DNA of 64,000 nucleotides. Source: Alphaproteobacteria bacterium. GTDB lineage: Bacteria; Pseudomonadota; Alphaproteobacteria; Caulobacterales; Parvularculaceae. Positions 19,546 to 28,700 of this stretch are shown here, in pieces. The stretch spans positions 186,001-250,000 of the forward strand of contig JAUIMC010000004.1 of the NCBI GenBank assembly GCA_030433215.1. The letters run 5' to 3'. Under the pieces are notes generated by a model that was not told where the DNA came from, ran no database searches, and was given only the letters and a program-made list of their open reading frames with translations. Position numbers and translations under genes: made by a program. How positions within the stretch are numbered: position 1 is the stretch's first letter; every line of letters begins with the position of its first letter.

Positions 19546-20721
19546 ATGAAGATTAGTCAAGCGCCCGCCCCCCGCCCCACCGCGGTTCTGGTTTTGGCAG
19601 ATGGAACAAGCATTTACGGGCAAGGGCTCGGCGCCGCGGGCGAGGCCGTGGGCGAGGTCTGCTTTAATACGGCGATGTCGGGCTACCAGGAAATCCTGAC
19701 CGACCCGTCCTATGCCGGTCAGCTGATCACCTTCACCTTCCCCCATATCGGGAATGTCGGGGTCAATTCCGACGACGTCGAAAACGCTTCACCGGCGGCG
19801 TCGACCGCAGCGCGCGGCGCTATCTTCCGCGCCGATGTGACGAGCCCGGCGAACTACCGCGCGCAGCTCGACCTTTCCGCCTGGATGCGCCGGCGCGGCA
19901 TTGTCGGCATCGCCGGCGTCGATACGCGCGCCCTGACGGCGCGCATCCGCGAAAACGGCATGCCCCACGGCGTCATCGCCTACAGCCCGTCGGGCAGTTT
20001 CGACATCGAGGCGCTGCAAAAACGCGCCGCCGACTGGGCCGGGCTCGAAGGCCGCGATCTCGCGAAAGACGTCACCACCCTGCAAAGCTATCCGCATACG
20101 GAAAAAGGCTGGGAATGGGACAAGGGCTATCTCCAGCATGACGGCTCGGGCCCGCATATCGTCGTCATCGACTATGGCGTAAAGCGCAACATCCTGCGCC
20201 GCCTGGCGAGCGAAGGCTGCCGCATCACCGTCGTCTCGGCGCAGTCGAGCTATGAAGACATCATGGAGAAAAATCCTGACGGGGTGGTGCTCTCCAACGG
20301 GCCGGGCGACCCGGCGGCGACGGGCGAATACGCCGTGCCGGTGATCCGCCAGCTCATCGACCACAAGGTGCCGACTCTCGGCATTTGTCTCGGCCACCAG
20401 ATGCTGGCGCTCGCCGCCGGCGCCAAGACCAAGAAAATGCCCCAGGGCCATCACGGCGCGAACCACCCCGTAAAAGACCTCTCCACGGGCAAGGTCGAGA
20501 TCGTCTCCATGAATCACGGCTTCACCGTTGACAGCGACAACCTGCCCGGGAACGTCACGGAGACCCATGTCTCGCTCTTCGACGGCTCGAACACCGGCAT
20601 TGCGCTGAAAGACGCCCCGGCCTTTTCCGTGCAGTACCACCCGGAAGCCTCGCCGGGCCCGGAAGACAGCTTTTATATCTTCAAGCGCTTCCTTGAGAGC
20701 GTTCGGCCGAAGGCGGCGTAA
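19546..20721 (+). CDS. carA: Carbamoyl-phosphate synthase small (glutaminase) subunit
   Basis: 391-residue glutamine amidotransferase subunit of carbamoyl-phosphate synthase. It hydrolyses glutamine and channels ammonia to CarB for arginine and pyrimidine synthesis. The N-terminal CarA domain carries VCFNTAMSGYQEILTDPSYA. The class I glutaminase domain has VLSNGPGDP, the nucleophile Cys281 in LGICLGHQM, and the His365/Glu367 pair in VQYHPEA. It starts with ATG at 19546. Unusually, the next gene downstream is not carB but an AT-rich unknown gene that starts on the last base of the carA stop codon (TAATG); carB follows about 5 kb later. Confidence 0.99.
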   Translation: MKISQAPAPRPTAVLVLADGTSIYGQGLGAAGEAVGEVCFNTAMSGYQEILTDPSYAGQLITFTFPHIGNVGVNSDDVENASPAASTAARGAIFRADVTSPANYRAQLDLSAWMRRRGIVGIAGVDTRALTARIRENGMPHGVIAYSPSGSFDIEALQKRAADWAGLEGRDLAKDVTTLQSYPHTEKGWEWDKGYLQHDGSGPHIVVIDYGVKRNILRRLASEGCRITVVSAQSSYEDIMEKNPDGVVLSNGPGDPAATGEYAVPVIRQLIDHKVPTLGICLGHQMLALAAGAKTKKMPQGHHGANHPVKDLSTGKVEIVSMNHGFTVDSDNLPGNVTETHVSLFDGSNTGIALKDAPAFSVQYHPEASPGPEDSFYIFKRFLESVRPKAA

Positions 20722-21329
20722 TGGGCTTAGAATTAAGCACGAGTGAATTGGAAGTGCTTGCCACGCTTACTGAGTTCGGAATTACAAACAGCGAATCTCT
20801 CGATCTTGATCAAATTTATGAGCTATGTGGCCAAAAATACAGGAAACATACAATCATACTAATAGTTGGAAAACTATATGGTTTGGAGCTTCTAGACAGA
20901 GATTCTTTAGTAAATGGAAAATGGGTTTATTACATTAATGAACAAGGGATGATCCACACAGCCACCCAAACCAATAACACTAATTTCAGCTTACAAATTC
21001 CTGCTTCCGATCGATATGTTAGTATCAAAGACAACCAAAAACCGTTTGACAGAGTAGAAAAGTCTTTAGATGAAATCGTCGCAGAGTTTGCCAAAGCCCA
21101 CAACAAGCACAACTCTTCGCAAAGTGATGAAGCCCATTTCCTTAGAGCCTCGATAGCAGCCTTTAAAGCCCAACTCCGGGAGGGTTATGTATCAATAAAA
21201 TTGCTGAAAGAAGATCTTTTGGAACGACTTAAAGCGTCTCAAGGTTTCTTCTCCTCTCTTCCAGGCATCAAGTTATTGATAGACGAAGCAATAAAAGCTT
21301 TGCGAGCACTACTCGAGCTGCTGGGTTAA
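20721..21329 (+). CDS. AT-rich hypothetical protein overlapping the carA stop codon
   Basis: 202-residue protein that I do not recognise. The first 75 residues (LSTSELEVLATLTEFGITNS, LDQIYELCGQKYRKHTIILI, LLDRDSLVNGKWVYYINEQG) read like a winged-helix fold with a recognition helix and beta wing. The middle is a polar linker, and the end (FFSSLPGIKLLIDEAIKALR) is amphipathic helical. Base composition departs sharply from neighbours: 24 of 60 bases are G/C in 20761-20820, against well over 60% nearby, and codons such as ATA, TTA and AGA are common. Its ATG shares one base with the carA TAA, so it would be translated by coupling to carA. I infer recent horizontal acquisition into the car operon. 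Confidence 0.75.
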   Translation: MGLELSTSELEVLATLTEFGITNSESLDLDQIYELCGQKYRKHTIILIVGKLYGLELLDRDSLVNGKWVYYINEQGMIHTATQTNNTNFSLQIPASDRYVSIKDNQKPFDRVEKSLDEIVAEFAKAHNKHNSSQSDEAHFLRASIAAFKAQLREGYVSIKLLKEDLLERLKASQGFFSSLPGIKLLIDEAIKALRALLELLG

Positions 21330-21403
21330 GACCTCATAGACTGGCGTCTCTGGAACTCCGCCCCTTTTCCCGTGTTCTCCCTCCAAAATAAGGAGGCGAG
21401 ACA

Positions 21404-21886
21404 ATGGATATTTTCGAGCGGATCAAGAAAGATCACGACGACGCGCGCGCGCTCATGAAAGAGCTCAAGGACACCACTGCGCGCGCCGAAAAAACCCGGC
21501 GCAAGCTCTTCGATGAATTCAAGCTCGACATGTGGGCGCATCACAAGGTCGAGGAAGCGGTGTTCTATTCTTATCTCCGCGACGACACCAAGATGAGCAA
21601 GGACTCCTACGAGGCGCTGAACGAGCACCATGTGGGCAACGGCCTTCTCGAAGAACTCGACACCTTCCCCGTGGGGAGCGAGGAATGGGGCGTCAAATTC
21701 GGCGCGCTCTCCGAACTGATCGAGCACCACATGGACGAGGAGGAAGAGGAGTTCTTCCCCAAAGCCAAGAAGCTGCTCTCGAAAGATCAGGCGACGCTCA
21801 TGGGCGAGCGCTTCGACGCCCGCAAGAAAGTCGTGCTGGCGGCTCTGAAGCCGCTCAAAGAGAGCGAAATCGAGGCGGCGGCTTAA
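21404..21886 (+). CDS. Hemerythrin HHE cation-binding domain protein
   Basis: 160-residue cytoplasmic four-helix protein of the HHE hemerythrin-like family, which binds a di-iron or similar metal site and is linked to oxygen, NO or iron-stress sensing. The metal ligands expected are visible as His residues in IKKDHDDARALM, HHKVEEAVFYS, NEHHVGNGLLEE and IEHHMDEEEEEFFP, each with adjacent carboxylates. A strong ribosome site (AAGGAGGCGAGACA) precedes the ATG at 21404. It stands 74 bases after the AT-rich gene and 10 bases before a small membrane protein, with which it may be co-transcribed. Confidence 0.9.
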   Translation: MDIFERIKKDHDDARALMKELKDTTARAEKTRRKLFDEFKLDMWAHHKVEEAVFYSYLRDDTKMSKDSYEALNEHHVGNGLLEELDTFPVGSEEWGVKFGALSELIEHHMDEEEEEFFPKAKKLLSKDQATLMGERFDARKKVVLAALKPLKESEIEAAA

Positions 21887-21896
21887 AGCGCCGGCC

Positions 21897-22139
21897 ATGA
21901 TCGATGTCATTCAGTGGGCGGCGAGCCTGTTTGCGATTGTCGCCGCGAGCCTCATCGCCGCCCATATCAGCCAGAAAGTGACGGGGATCGCCTTCGTCAT
22001 CTTCACGGTCTCGTCCGTGATGTGGGTCTATTTCGGCGCCGTTGAAAACGACCACGGCCTGCTCGTCCAGAATGCCGTTCTGACGGCGATCAACCTGCTC
22101 GGCATTTACCGCTATCTGATCCGCAGCAAGCCGGCCTGA
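21897..22139 (+). CDS. Small membrane protein with three predicted helices
   Basis: 80-residue protein made almost entirely of hydrophobic helices: about residues 5-24 (IQWAASLFAIVAASLIAAHI), 28-47 and 55-74 (LVQNAVLTAINLLGIYRYLI). The helix-rich layout and the QNAVLTAINLLGIYR end recall YgjV-like small inner-membrane proteins, but this is only a resemblance. It begins 10 bases after the hemerythrin gene on the same strand, so co-expression is likely. Function unknown. Confidence 0.7.
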   Translation: MIDVIQWAASLFAIVAASLIAAHISQKVTGIAFVIFTVSSVMWVYFGAVENDHGLLVQNAVLTAINLLGIYRYLIRSKPA

Positions 22140-22211
22140 CCGGGCGACGAAAAGCAGCTTCGACTGCGCATGACGCTGGCGCAGGGATGAACGCCCGGCT
22201 AGCGTTTCGCC

Positions 22212-22631
22212 ATGCGCCAGGACCTTCGCGACACATTCGAGCATTTGACCACCGCCCGCGGCTTCACCAAGGAGTCGGGCTTTCGGGTGCGCGATTTCGA
22301 GGAAGGCTATGTGGCGCTCGAGGTCGCGCCGAAGGAGTCCCTCGTCCAGTTCATGGGCTATGTTCATGCTGGCGTCGTAACCGGCCTCGCCGATCACGCC
22401 GCCGGCGCCTGCTACGCCTCGGTGCTGCCGGAGGGCAAGGCGTGCCTGACGATCGAGCTCAAGATCAATTTCATGAAGCCGGCGCAAGGCGACATGCTGG
22501 TCGCGGAAGCCACCGCGCTTTCCCGCGGCGCCTCCATCGGCGTCGTGCGCTCCGACGTATGGGCGGAAAAGGACGGCGCGCGCGTGATGGTCGCGACGGC
22601 GCTCGTCACGCTGAAATCCATCTCCCTTTAA
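22212..22631 (+). CDS. PaaI-type hotdog-fold thioesterase
   Basis: 139-residue cytoplasmic protein of the hotdog thioesterase superfamily, expected to hydrolyse acyl-CoA thioesters. Family marks are QFMGYVHAGVVTGLADHAAG, with the HAG loop and the catalytic-type Asp, then CLTIELKINFMKPAQGDML and a final strand region ARVMVATALVTLKS. The length is typical. It follows the small membrane protein by 72 bases on the same strand and precedes the MBL-fold hydrolase by 55 bases; the set may form a loose operon. The acyl substrate cannot be inferred. Confidence 0.9.
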   Translation: MRQDLRDTFEHLTTARGFTKESGFRVRDFEEGYVALEVAPKESLVQFMGYVHAGVVTGLADHAAGACYASVLPEGKACLTIELKINFMKPAQGDMLVAEATALSRGASIGVVRSDVWAEKDGARVMVATALVTLKSISL

Positions 22632-22686
22632 CCCCACCAGTCTTAGCCCCTTGGCAAGCCGCCCCTCGCGCGCTTAGGTAGGCGTC

Positions 22687-23418
22687 ATGAGCCAAGCACA
22701 AGCACAACCGCCCTTTTCCGTGCGCGTCGTTCCGGTGACGCCGTTCCAGCAGAACTGCTCAATCATTCGCGCGCCCTCCGGCAAGGCGGCGGTGGTCGAT
22801 CCCGGCGGCGAGCCGGAAAAGATTATCCAGGCCGCGAAAGACTTCGACGCGACCATCGAACAGATCTGGCTGACCCACGGCCATCTCGACCATGCGGGCG
22901 GCGCCGAGGCGGTGAAACGCGAAACCGGCGCGCCGATCATCGGGCCCCATGAAGAAGATACGTTCTGGCTCGACGACATCGCCAGCCACTGGGCGCAATA
23001 CGGCCATCCCGGCATGGGCGAGGACTGCAAGCCGGACAAATGGCTGCATGACGGCGACGAGCTCGATCTCGACGGGATCAAGTTTCAGGTCGTCTATACG
23101 CCCGGCCACACGCCGGGCCATGTGGTGATCTACAACAAGGACGCGAATATCGCTTTCGTCGGCGACGTCTTGTTCGCAGGCTCGGTGGGGCGCACGGACT
23201 TTCCCCGCGGCGACCAGCAGACGCTGGTCAATTCCATCACGCAAAAACTATGGCCCTTGGGCGACGTGCAGTTCGTGCCCGGTCACGGGCCGACCTCGAG
23301 CTTCGGGCGCGAGCGCCAGTCGAATCCCTTCGTCGCCGACAAGATCACCGGCTATCAGGGGGCCGAGACGCAAGCGCCCAACGCCATGGACCAGAAGCTT
23401 TCGAAGCGCTGGCAGTAA
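22687..23418 (+). CDS. MBL-fold metallo-hydrolase (glyoxalase II-like)
   Basis: 243-residue zinc or iron hydrolase of the metallo-beta-lactamase fold, glyoxalase II/YcbL type. The core motif is THGHLDHAGGAEAV. Further metal ligands are expected in the His of VVYTPGHTPGHVVIYN, the Asp of FVGDVLFAGSVGRTDFP, and the C-terminal VPGHGPTSSFGRER. It probably cleaves a thioester such as S-lactoylglutathione or a related substrate. The full glyoxalase II C-terminal domain is absent, so it belongs to the short single-domain group. It is last in the plus-strand run; facing repeats follow, then an opposing gene. Confidence 0.9.
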   Translation: MSQAQAQPPFSVRVVPVTPFQQNCSIIRAPSGKAAVVDPGGEPEKIIQAAKDFDATIEQIWLTHGHLDHAGGAEAVKRETGAPIIGPHEEDTFWLDDIASHWAQYGHPGMGEDCKPDKWLHDGDELDLDGIKFQVVYTPGHTPGHVVIYNKDANIAFVGDVLFAGSVGRTDFPRGDQQTLVNSITQKLWPLGDVQFVPGHGPTSSFGRERQSNPFVADKITGYQGAETQAPNAMDQKLSKRWQ

Positions 23419-23477
23419 TCGCTGACCGGTCCAACCGTTATGATCTTGCGGTAATCGCCTGAACAGTTCCCACAAGT

Positions 23478-23563
23478 GTCATCACCGGGCTTGTCGCGGT
23501 GATCCAGTTTTCCGGAAGTGATACAACTTTTCTGGATGCCCGGGACACGCCCGGGCATGACAC
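23478..23563. repeat. Facing pair of REP-like palindromes
   Basis: Two units between convergent genes. Unit 1 (23478-23507) is a palindrome with arms ATCACCG/CGGTGAT followed by CCAG. Unit 2 (23532-23563) begins CTGG and has arms ATGCCCGGG/CCCGGGCAT around ACACG. The CCAG...CTGG ends face each other. The same layout recurs at 29975, 51533 and 58984. Confidence 0.75.
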
Positions 23564-23600
23564 TCCAAATTGAATTGACTGTGCCTGTTCTCCGCAGCGC

Positions 23601-24608
23601 CTAATCCATCATCGGCGGCTCGACCACGGCGCGACCCACATAATTGGTGTCCGTGCCGAACCAGATCGCGCCTGCGGGCTGATAATAATGCATGTGGCGG
23701 ATCGTGCCGCCGCCGGACGGAACATCGGTCGCGGAGAAGAATTCCTCCGTTTCCGGATCGAATCCTAAAAAGACGTTGGGATCGACGCCGGTGGCGACCA
23801 TCCAGATCCGGTCCTGGCTGTCCACGGCCATGCCATAAGGGCGCGCGCGTTCGCCCTGGGGCATGTCCCATTCCTTGAAGGTCTTCTGATCGGGATCGTA
23901 CACGCCGAGGACACCCTTGATGTAGTCGCCATACCAGACGCGCCCGTCGCTGGTGATTTCAAGACGGCGGGGCAGCGCGCCTTCGCGCGGCAGATCGATT
24001 TCCGTCAGTTCCAGCGTCTCGGGGTTGATATGGGCGAGCTTGTACGTGCCGAACAGCGCGACCCAGATCGACCCGTCCGGCGCCATCTTGATCCCGTAGG
24101 GGCGCGAGCGCTCGGTCTTTGACGGGATGAGGTCCACATCGCGGCTTTCGATATTGAGCCGGCCCATGAAATTGCCGCCCTGCACCGTGAACCAGATGTT
24201 CTCTTCGCCTTCGTCGAAGATCAGCGTGTGCGGATCGCGCGCCGCTTCGTCGGGCATCGGGATTTCCTCGATCTCTTTCGTCTTCGGATCGAAGCGGCCG
24301 ATGACGCCGGTGCGGTTGCCGGCATACCAGACAATCCCGTCCTTGCCGACGATCAGGTTATGCGGTCCCTCGCCATCGGGCAGATCGTATTTGACGATCT
24401 CGCCGGTCTGTGTATCGAGATGACCGACATAGCCGCCGACCTGGCCCACAAACCAGACGGACGTCGCGCTTTGCGCAAAGGGATCGCGCGGCCGGGTGTT
24501 CTCGTAAGGCACTTTCCATTCGCGGATGTCGACCGTCTCTTCGGCGAACGCCGATGCGGCCGTCATCATGCCTGCAAGAATCGCAGCCCCGATAATCCTC
24601 ATGTCCAT
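23601..24608 (-). CDS. Secreted virginiamycin B lyase-like beta-propeller protein
   Basis: 335-residue exported protein. A signal peptide occupies residues 1-22 (ending ASAFA). The rest is repeated propeller blades with recurring patterns such as PHNLIVGKDGIVWYAGNRTG, RPYGIKMAPDGSIWVALFGT and RPYGMAVDSQDRIWMVATGV, as in the Vgb/SMP-30 streptogramin-lyase family. Members range from true antibiotic lyases to proteins of unknown role; the export signal argues against a classic cytoplasmic resistance enzyme. An ATG two codons in (MRIIGAA) is an alternative start. The gene stands alone on the minus strand; no resistance genes are nearby. Confidence 0.82.
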   Translation of the reverse strand: MDMRIIGAAILAGMMTAASAFAEETVDIREWKVPYENTRPRDPFAQSATSVWFVGQVGGYVGHLDTQTGEIVKYDLPDGEGPHNLIVGKDGIVWYAGNRTGVIGRFDPKTKEIEEIPMPDEAARDPHTLIFDEGEENIWFTVQGGNFMGRLNIESRDVDLIPSKTERSRPYGIKMAPDGSIWVALFGTYKLAHINPETLELTEIDLPREGALPRRLEITSDGRVWYGDYIKGVLGVYDPDQKTFKEWDMPQGERARPYGMAVDSQDRIWMVATGVDPNVFLGFDPETEEFFSATDVPSGGGTIRHMHYYQPAGAIWFGTDTNYVGRAVVEPPMMD

Positions 24609-24730
24609 CTTTCCTTATCCATCCTCCGGCGGCGCGCGGGCGCCACAGTCCTCGCCGCCAAGAGCTACTATAGCCGCGCCGGCGCCGCATCGGACAGAAG
24701 ATTAAAGATCGGACATCGCTGCAGCGCAGC

Positions 24731-24761
24731 AAAGGCGGACATGCGCATTCTGTCCGCCTTT
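24731..24761. terminator. Hairpin terminator downstream of the AHSA1-ArsR pair
   Basis: Perfect 11-bp stem AAAGGCGGACA / TGTCCGCCTTT with a 9-base loop, 16 bases beyond the stop codon of the AHSA1 gene. The T-run is short, so strength is uncertain. Confidence 0.55.
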
Positions 24762-24777
24762 ATCTGGGCGAAAGCGC

Positions 24778-25200
24778 TTACCCCGCCACGCGCCGCAGGC
24801 GCGAGAAATGCTCGTCCCAGCCTTTGTCATGGTTGGACGCCATGCCGAAGGGATCGTCTTCGTATTTCTCCCAGCCGTCATGGACGAGCGTCAGGATGGT
24901 GCCGCCCTTCACCGCTTCCAGCGTCCAGGTGCAGGTGGTCTCGGCGCCGTTCAGGAAATTATGGGTGAAGGTGTGCACCAGCCGTTCCGGCTTTTTCATC
25001 TCGATGACCTTGCCCCAGCACATGCGCTCGCCGTCCTTGCCGTAGCTGTTGGTCTCGAGAACATAATCGCCGCCCTCTTCCAGCTTTGCGCCGCCGCGGT
25101 GAAACCACAGCGCAAGCTGGTCGGGTTCGGTGAGAAACTTCCAGACATGCTCCGGCGGCGCCTTCAGAAACAGGGTCTTCACGATCTGCATCTTGCTCAT
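24778..25200 (-). CDS. SRPBCC/AHSA1-domain protein
   Basis: 140-residue cytoplasmic protein of the Bet v1-like AHSA1 group, a small helix-grip fold with a hydrophobic cavity. Landmarks are the opening VKTLFLKAPPEHVWKFLTEP, LALWFHRGGAKLEEGG, GKVIEMKKPERLVHTFTHNF, the Trp-rich strand CTWTLEAV, and TLVHDGWEKY. Its start overlaps the stop of the upstream ArsR-type regulator by four bases (ATGA), a pairing seen widely in bacteria in which regulator and AHSA1 protein are co-expressed. The ligand or reaction is unknown. Confidence 0.9.
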   Translation of the reverse strand: MSKMQIVKTLFLKAPPEHVWKFLTEPDQLALWFHRGGAKLEEGGDYVLETNSYGKDGERMCWGKVIEMKKPERLVHTFTHNFLNGAETTCTWTLEAVKGGTILTLVHDGWEKYEDDPFGMASNHDKGWDEHFSRLRRVAG

Positions 25201-25532
25201 GATGTTTTCTCCACAACGTCTTTGAGGCTGGCGAGGCGCGCATCCCAGAACCGGTCGAAATAGCTGAGCCAGTCGGCGGCGGTCTTGAGCGCGTCAGGGT
25301 TAAGGCGGTTGATCCGTTCACGTCCCTTTGCTTCCACGGCGATGACCCCGCCCTCCTTCAGGATGGCGAGATGCTTGGCGACAGCGGGGCGCGTCATGTC
25401 GAAGGCCGAGGCGATCTCGGCGATGGGCCGGGGACCGTCCGCCAGCATGGAAATGATCGCCCGCCGGGTCGGATCGGCGAGCGCCCGGAAGACAGGCTGG
25501 GCGGGATCTGCGGAGGGGGGCGGCAGGGACAT
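25197..25532 (-). CDS. ArsR-family transcriptional regulator
   Basis: 111-residue winged-helix repressor. The helix-turn-helix is PIAEIASAFDMTRPAVAKHL with the wing in GVIAVEAKGRERINRLNPDA; the opening PVFRALADPTRRAIISMLAD is the classic ArsR/SmtB helix. No metal-binding Cys pair is present, so it belongs to the non-metal ArsR branch that accompanies AHSA1 proteins. It overlaps the AHSA1 gene by ATGA. Two tandem AAACC-TTTT-GG sites lie just upstream of its start and are the likely autoregulatory operators. Confidence 0.92.
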   Translation of the reverse strand: MSLPPPSADPAQPVFRALADPTRRAIISMLADGPRPIAEIASAFDMTRPAVAKHLAILKEGGVIAVEAKGRERINRLNPDALKTAADWLSYFDRFWDARLASLKDVVEKTS

Positions 25533-25548
25533 GGGGGATCTCTACATA

Positions 25549-25587
25549 AAACCTTTTGGTTTCTTTTTATATGAAACCTTTTGGTAT
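25549..25587. promoter_or_regulatory. Tandem operator candidates for the ArsR regulator
   Basis: Two copies of an imperfect palindrome: AAACCTTTTGGTTT at 25549-25562 and AAACCTTTTGGTAT at 25574-25587, 25 bases apart, beginning 17 bases before the ArsR start. The AT-rich stretch between them could carry the -10/-35 elements. Position, symmetry and duplication suggest autorepression. Confidence 0.55.
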
Positions 25588-25766
25588 TATGTCAAGCGCG
25601 ACAATGAATCCCGCCGAACTTGAAAACTCTTTGCCTTGAGGTCTTTCGCTTGCCGGTCTCATCCCCTAAGACAACGCTTTAATCGACAATTGATTCTTCG
25701 CCTCTCCGCGTGTGTGCGGCCGCCTTCACGGCCTGCCTGCCCGGCGAGGCTGCGCGCGAGTAAGTG

Positions 25767-28700
25767 ATGCCTAAACGCACAGATATTTCCTCCATTCTCA
25801 TCATCGGCGCCGGGCCCATCATCATCGGGCAAGCCTGCGAATTCGATTATTCCGGGGTCCAGGCGGTGAAAGCCCTGAAGGAGGAAGGCTACCGCGTCAT
25901 CCTCGTCAATTCGAACCCGGCGACGATCATGACCGACCCGGAGCTGGCCGACGCCACCTATGTGGAGCCGATCAGCCCGGAATTCGTGGAGAAGGTCATC
26001 GCGCGCGAGCGCCCGGACGCGCTCCTGCCCACCATGGGCGGCCAGACGGCCTTGAACTGCGCCCTCGATCTCGAACAGTCGGGCGTTCTCGAAAAATACG
26101 GCGTCCAGATGATCGGCGCCCGCGCCGACGTCATCGAAAAGGCCGAAGACCGCGAGAAGTTCCGCGTCGCCATGGAAAAGATCGGGCTTGAAAACCCGCG
26201 CTCGGCGATCGCCTCTTCTCCCGCCATCAAGAACGATCAGGGCCGCACCGTCGGTTATGACCGCGCGTCGGGCGTTTCCAACGCCATGGCCTATCTCGAG
26301 GACATCGGCCTGCCCGCGATCATCCGGCCGGCCTTCACCCTCGGCGGCACCGGCGGCGGCGTCGCCTATAACCGCGAGGAGTTCGAACATTATGTCCGCT
26401 CCGGCATCGAAGCCTCGCCGGTCGGACAGGTGCTGATCGATGAGAGCCTTCTCGGCTGGAAGGAATATGAGATGGAGGTCGTCCGCGACAAGGCGGACAA
26501 CTGCATCATCGTCTGCTCCATCGAAAACGTCGATCCCATGGGCGTTCACACCGGCGACTCGATCACCGTCGCCCCGTCGCTGACGCTCACCGACAAGGAA
26601 TTCCAGATCATGCGCAACGCGTCGATCGCGGTGATGCGCGAGATCGGCGTCGAAACCGGCGGGTCCAACGTGCAGTTCGCGGTCAATCCGGAGACGGGAC
26701 GCCTCGTCGTCATCGAGATGAACCCGCGCGTGTCGCGCTCTTCCGCCCTCGCCTCGAAGGCGACGGGCTTTCCCATCGCCCGCATCGCTGCAAAGCTCGC
26801 GGTCGGCTACACCCTCGACGAGCTCGACAACGACATCACCGGCGCGACGCCCGCTTCCTTCGAGCCGACCATCGACTATGTCGTGACAAAGATCCCGCGT
26901 TTCGCCTTCGAGAAATTCCCCGGCGCGGAGCCGACCCTGTCGACCGCCATGAAATCCGTGGGCGAGGCCATGGCCATCGGCCGCTCGTTCAAGGAATCCA
27001 TGCAAAAAGCCATGCGCTCCCTCGAGACCGGGCTTTGCGGCCTCGATCCCATCGAGATTCCGGGCCTCGGCGAAGGCGACGACGCGAATGCGTTCAGAGC
27101 AGCGCTCGCCGCGCCGACGCCGGACCGCCTGCGCGTCACCGCCGAAGCCTTCCGCCACGAATTGCCGCTGGAGCAGATCCGCTCCATCACCCAGTACGAT
27201 CCGTGGTTCCTCGAACAGCTTTCGGAAATCGTCGAGACCGAGAAGCAAATCGCGCGCGACGGCCTCCCCGATGATCCCGACGCCCTGCGCGCGCTGAAAG
27301 CCATGGGCTTTTCAGACAAGCGCCTCGCGCAATTATGCGAAGGGACTGAAAAGCAAGTCCGCGAACACCGGCGCACGCGCGGCGTGCGCCCCGTCTTCAA
27401 GCGCATCGACACCTGCGCGGCGGAGTTCGAGGCCAAAACCCCATACATGTATTCCGCCTACGAACCGTCTTTCGCCGGCGCGCCGGCCTGCGAATCGCAG
27501 CCTTCCGACCGCAAGAAAGTGATCATTCTCGGCGGCGGGCCGAACCGCATCGGCCAGGGAATTGAGTTCGACTATTGCTGCTGTCACGCGGCCTTCGCGC
27601 TCGCCGATATCGGCGTCGAGTCGATCATGGTGAACTGCAACCCGGAAACGGTCTCCACCGATTACGACACGTCCGACCGGCTTTATTTCGAACCGCTGAC
27701 CGCCGAGGACGTCCTCGAGATCGTCGCCAAGGAGCGCGAACAGGGCGAGCTTCTCGGGGTCATCGTGCAGTTTGGCGGGCAGACGCCGCTGAAACTGGCG
27801 CGCACGCTCGAAGAGGAAGGCGTCCCCCTCCTCGGCACGCCCTATGACGCCATCGACCTCGCCGAAGACCGCGAGCGCTTCCAGAAACTCGTTCAGAAAC
27901 TCGGCCTCAAACAGCCGAAAAACGCCACGGCGCCGAGCCGCGAGGCGGCCCCCGCCATCGCCGAAGAGGTGGGCTATCCGCTGGTGACGCGCCCCTCTTA
28001 CGTCCTCGGCGGGCGCGCCATGGAGATCGTGCGCGACAAGGCTTCGCTCAACCAGTATCTGGCGACAGCGCAGATCGAGATCAACGAAGACGAACCGCTC
28101 CTCCTCGACCATTATCTGCAAAACGCCGTCGAGGTGGATGTAGACGCGATCTCGGACGGAAAGGACGTCTTCATCGCCGGCGTCATGGAGCATATCGAGG
28201 AAGCCGGGGTTCATTCCGGCGACAGCGCCTGCTCCCTGCCGCCCTACACGCTGTCCGAAGAGATCATTGAAGAGCTGAAGAAAGAAACCCGGCGCATGGC
28301 GCTGGAGCTTGGCGTCGTCGGGCTGATGAATGTTCAGTATGCGATCAAGGACAACGATATCTACATCATCGAGGTCAATCCGCGCGCCTCGCGCACCGTG
28401 CCTTTCGTGGCGAAGGCCGTGGGCCTTCCCGTCGCGCGCATCGCCGCGAAAGTGATGGCCGGCCACAAGATCAAGGATCTCGATCTGAAATGGCCGGCGC
28501 TCGATCATGTGGCGGTGAAGGAAGTCGTCTTCCCCTTCGCGCGCTTCCCCGGCGTCGACACCGTGCTGGGACCGGAAATGCGCTCCACCGGCGAAGTCAT
28601 GGGCATCGACGTCAATTTCGAGAAGGCGCGCGCGAAAAGCCTCATTGCGGCGGGCGCGCGCATTCCCATGAAAGGCTGCGTCTTCATCTCGCTTAAAGAC

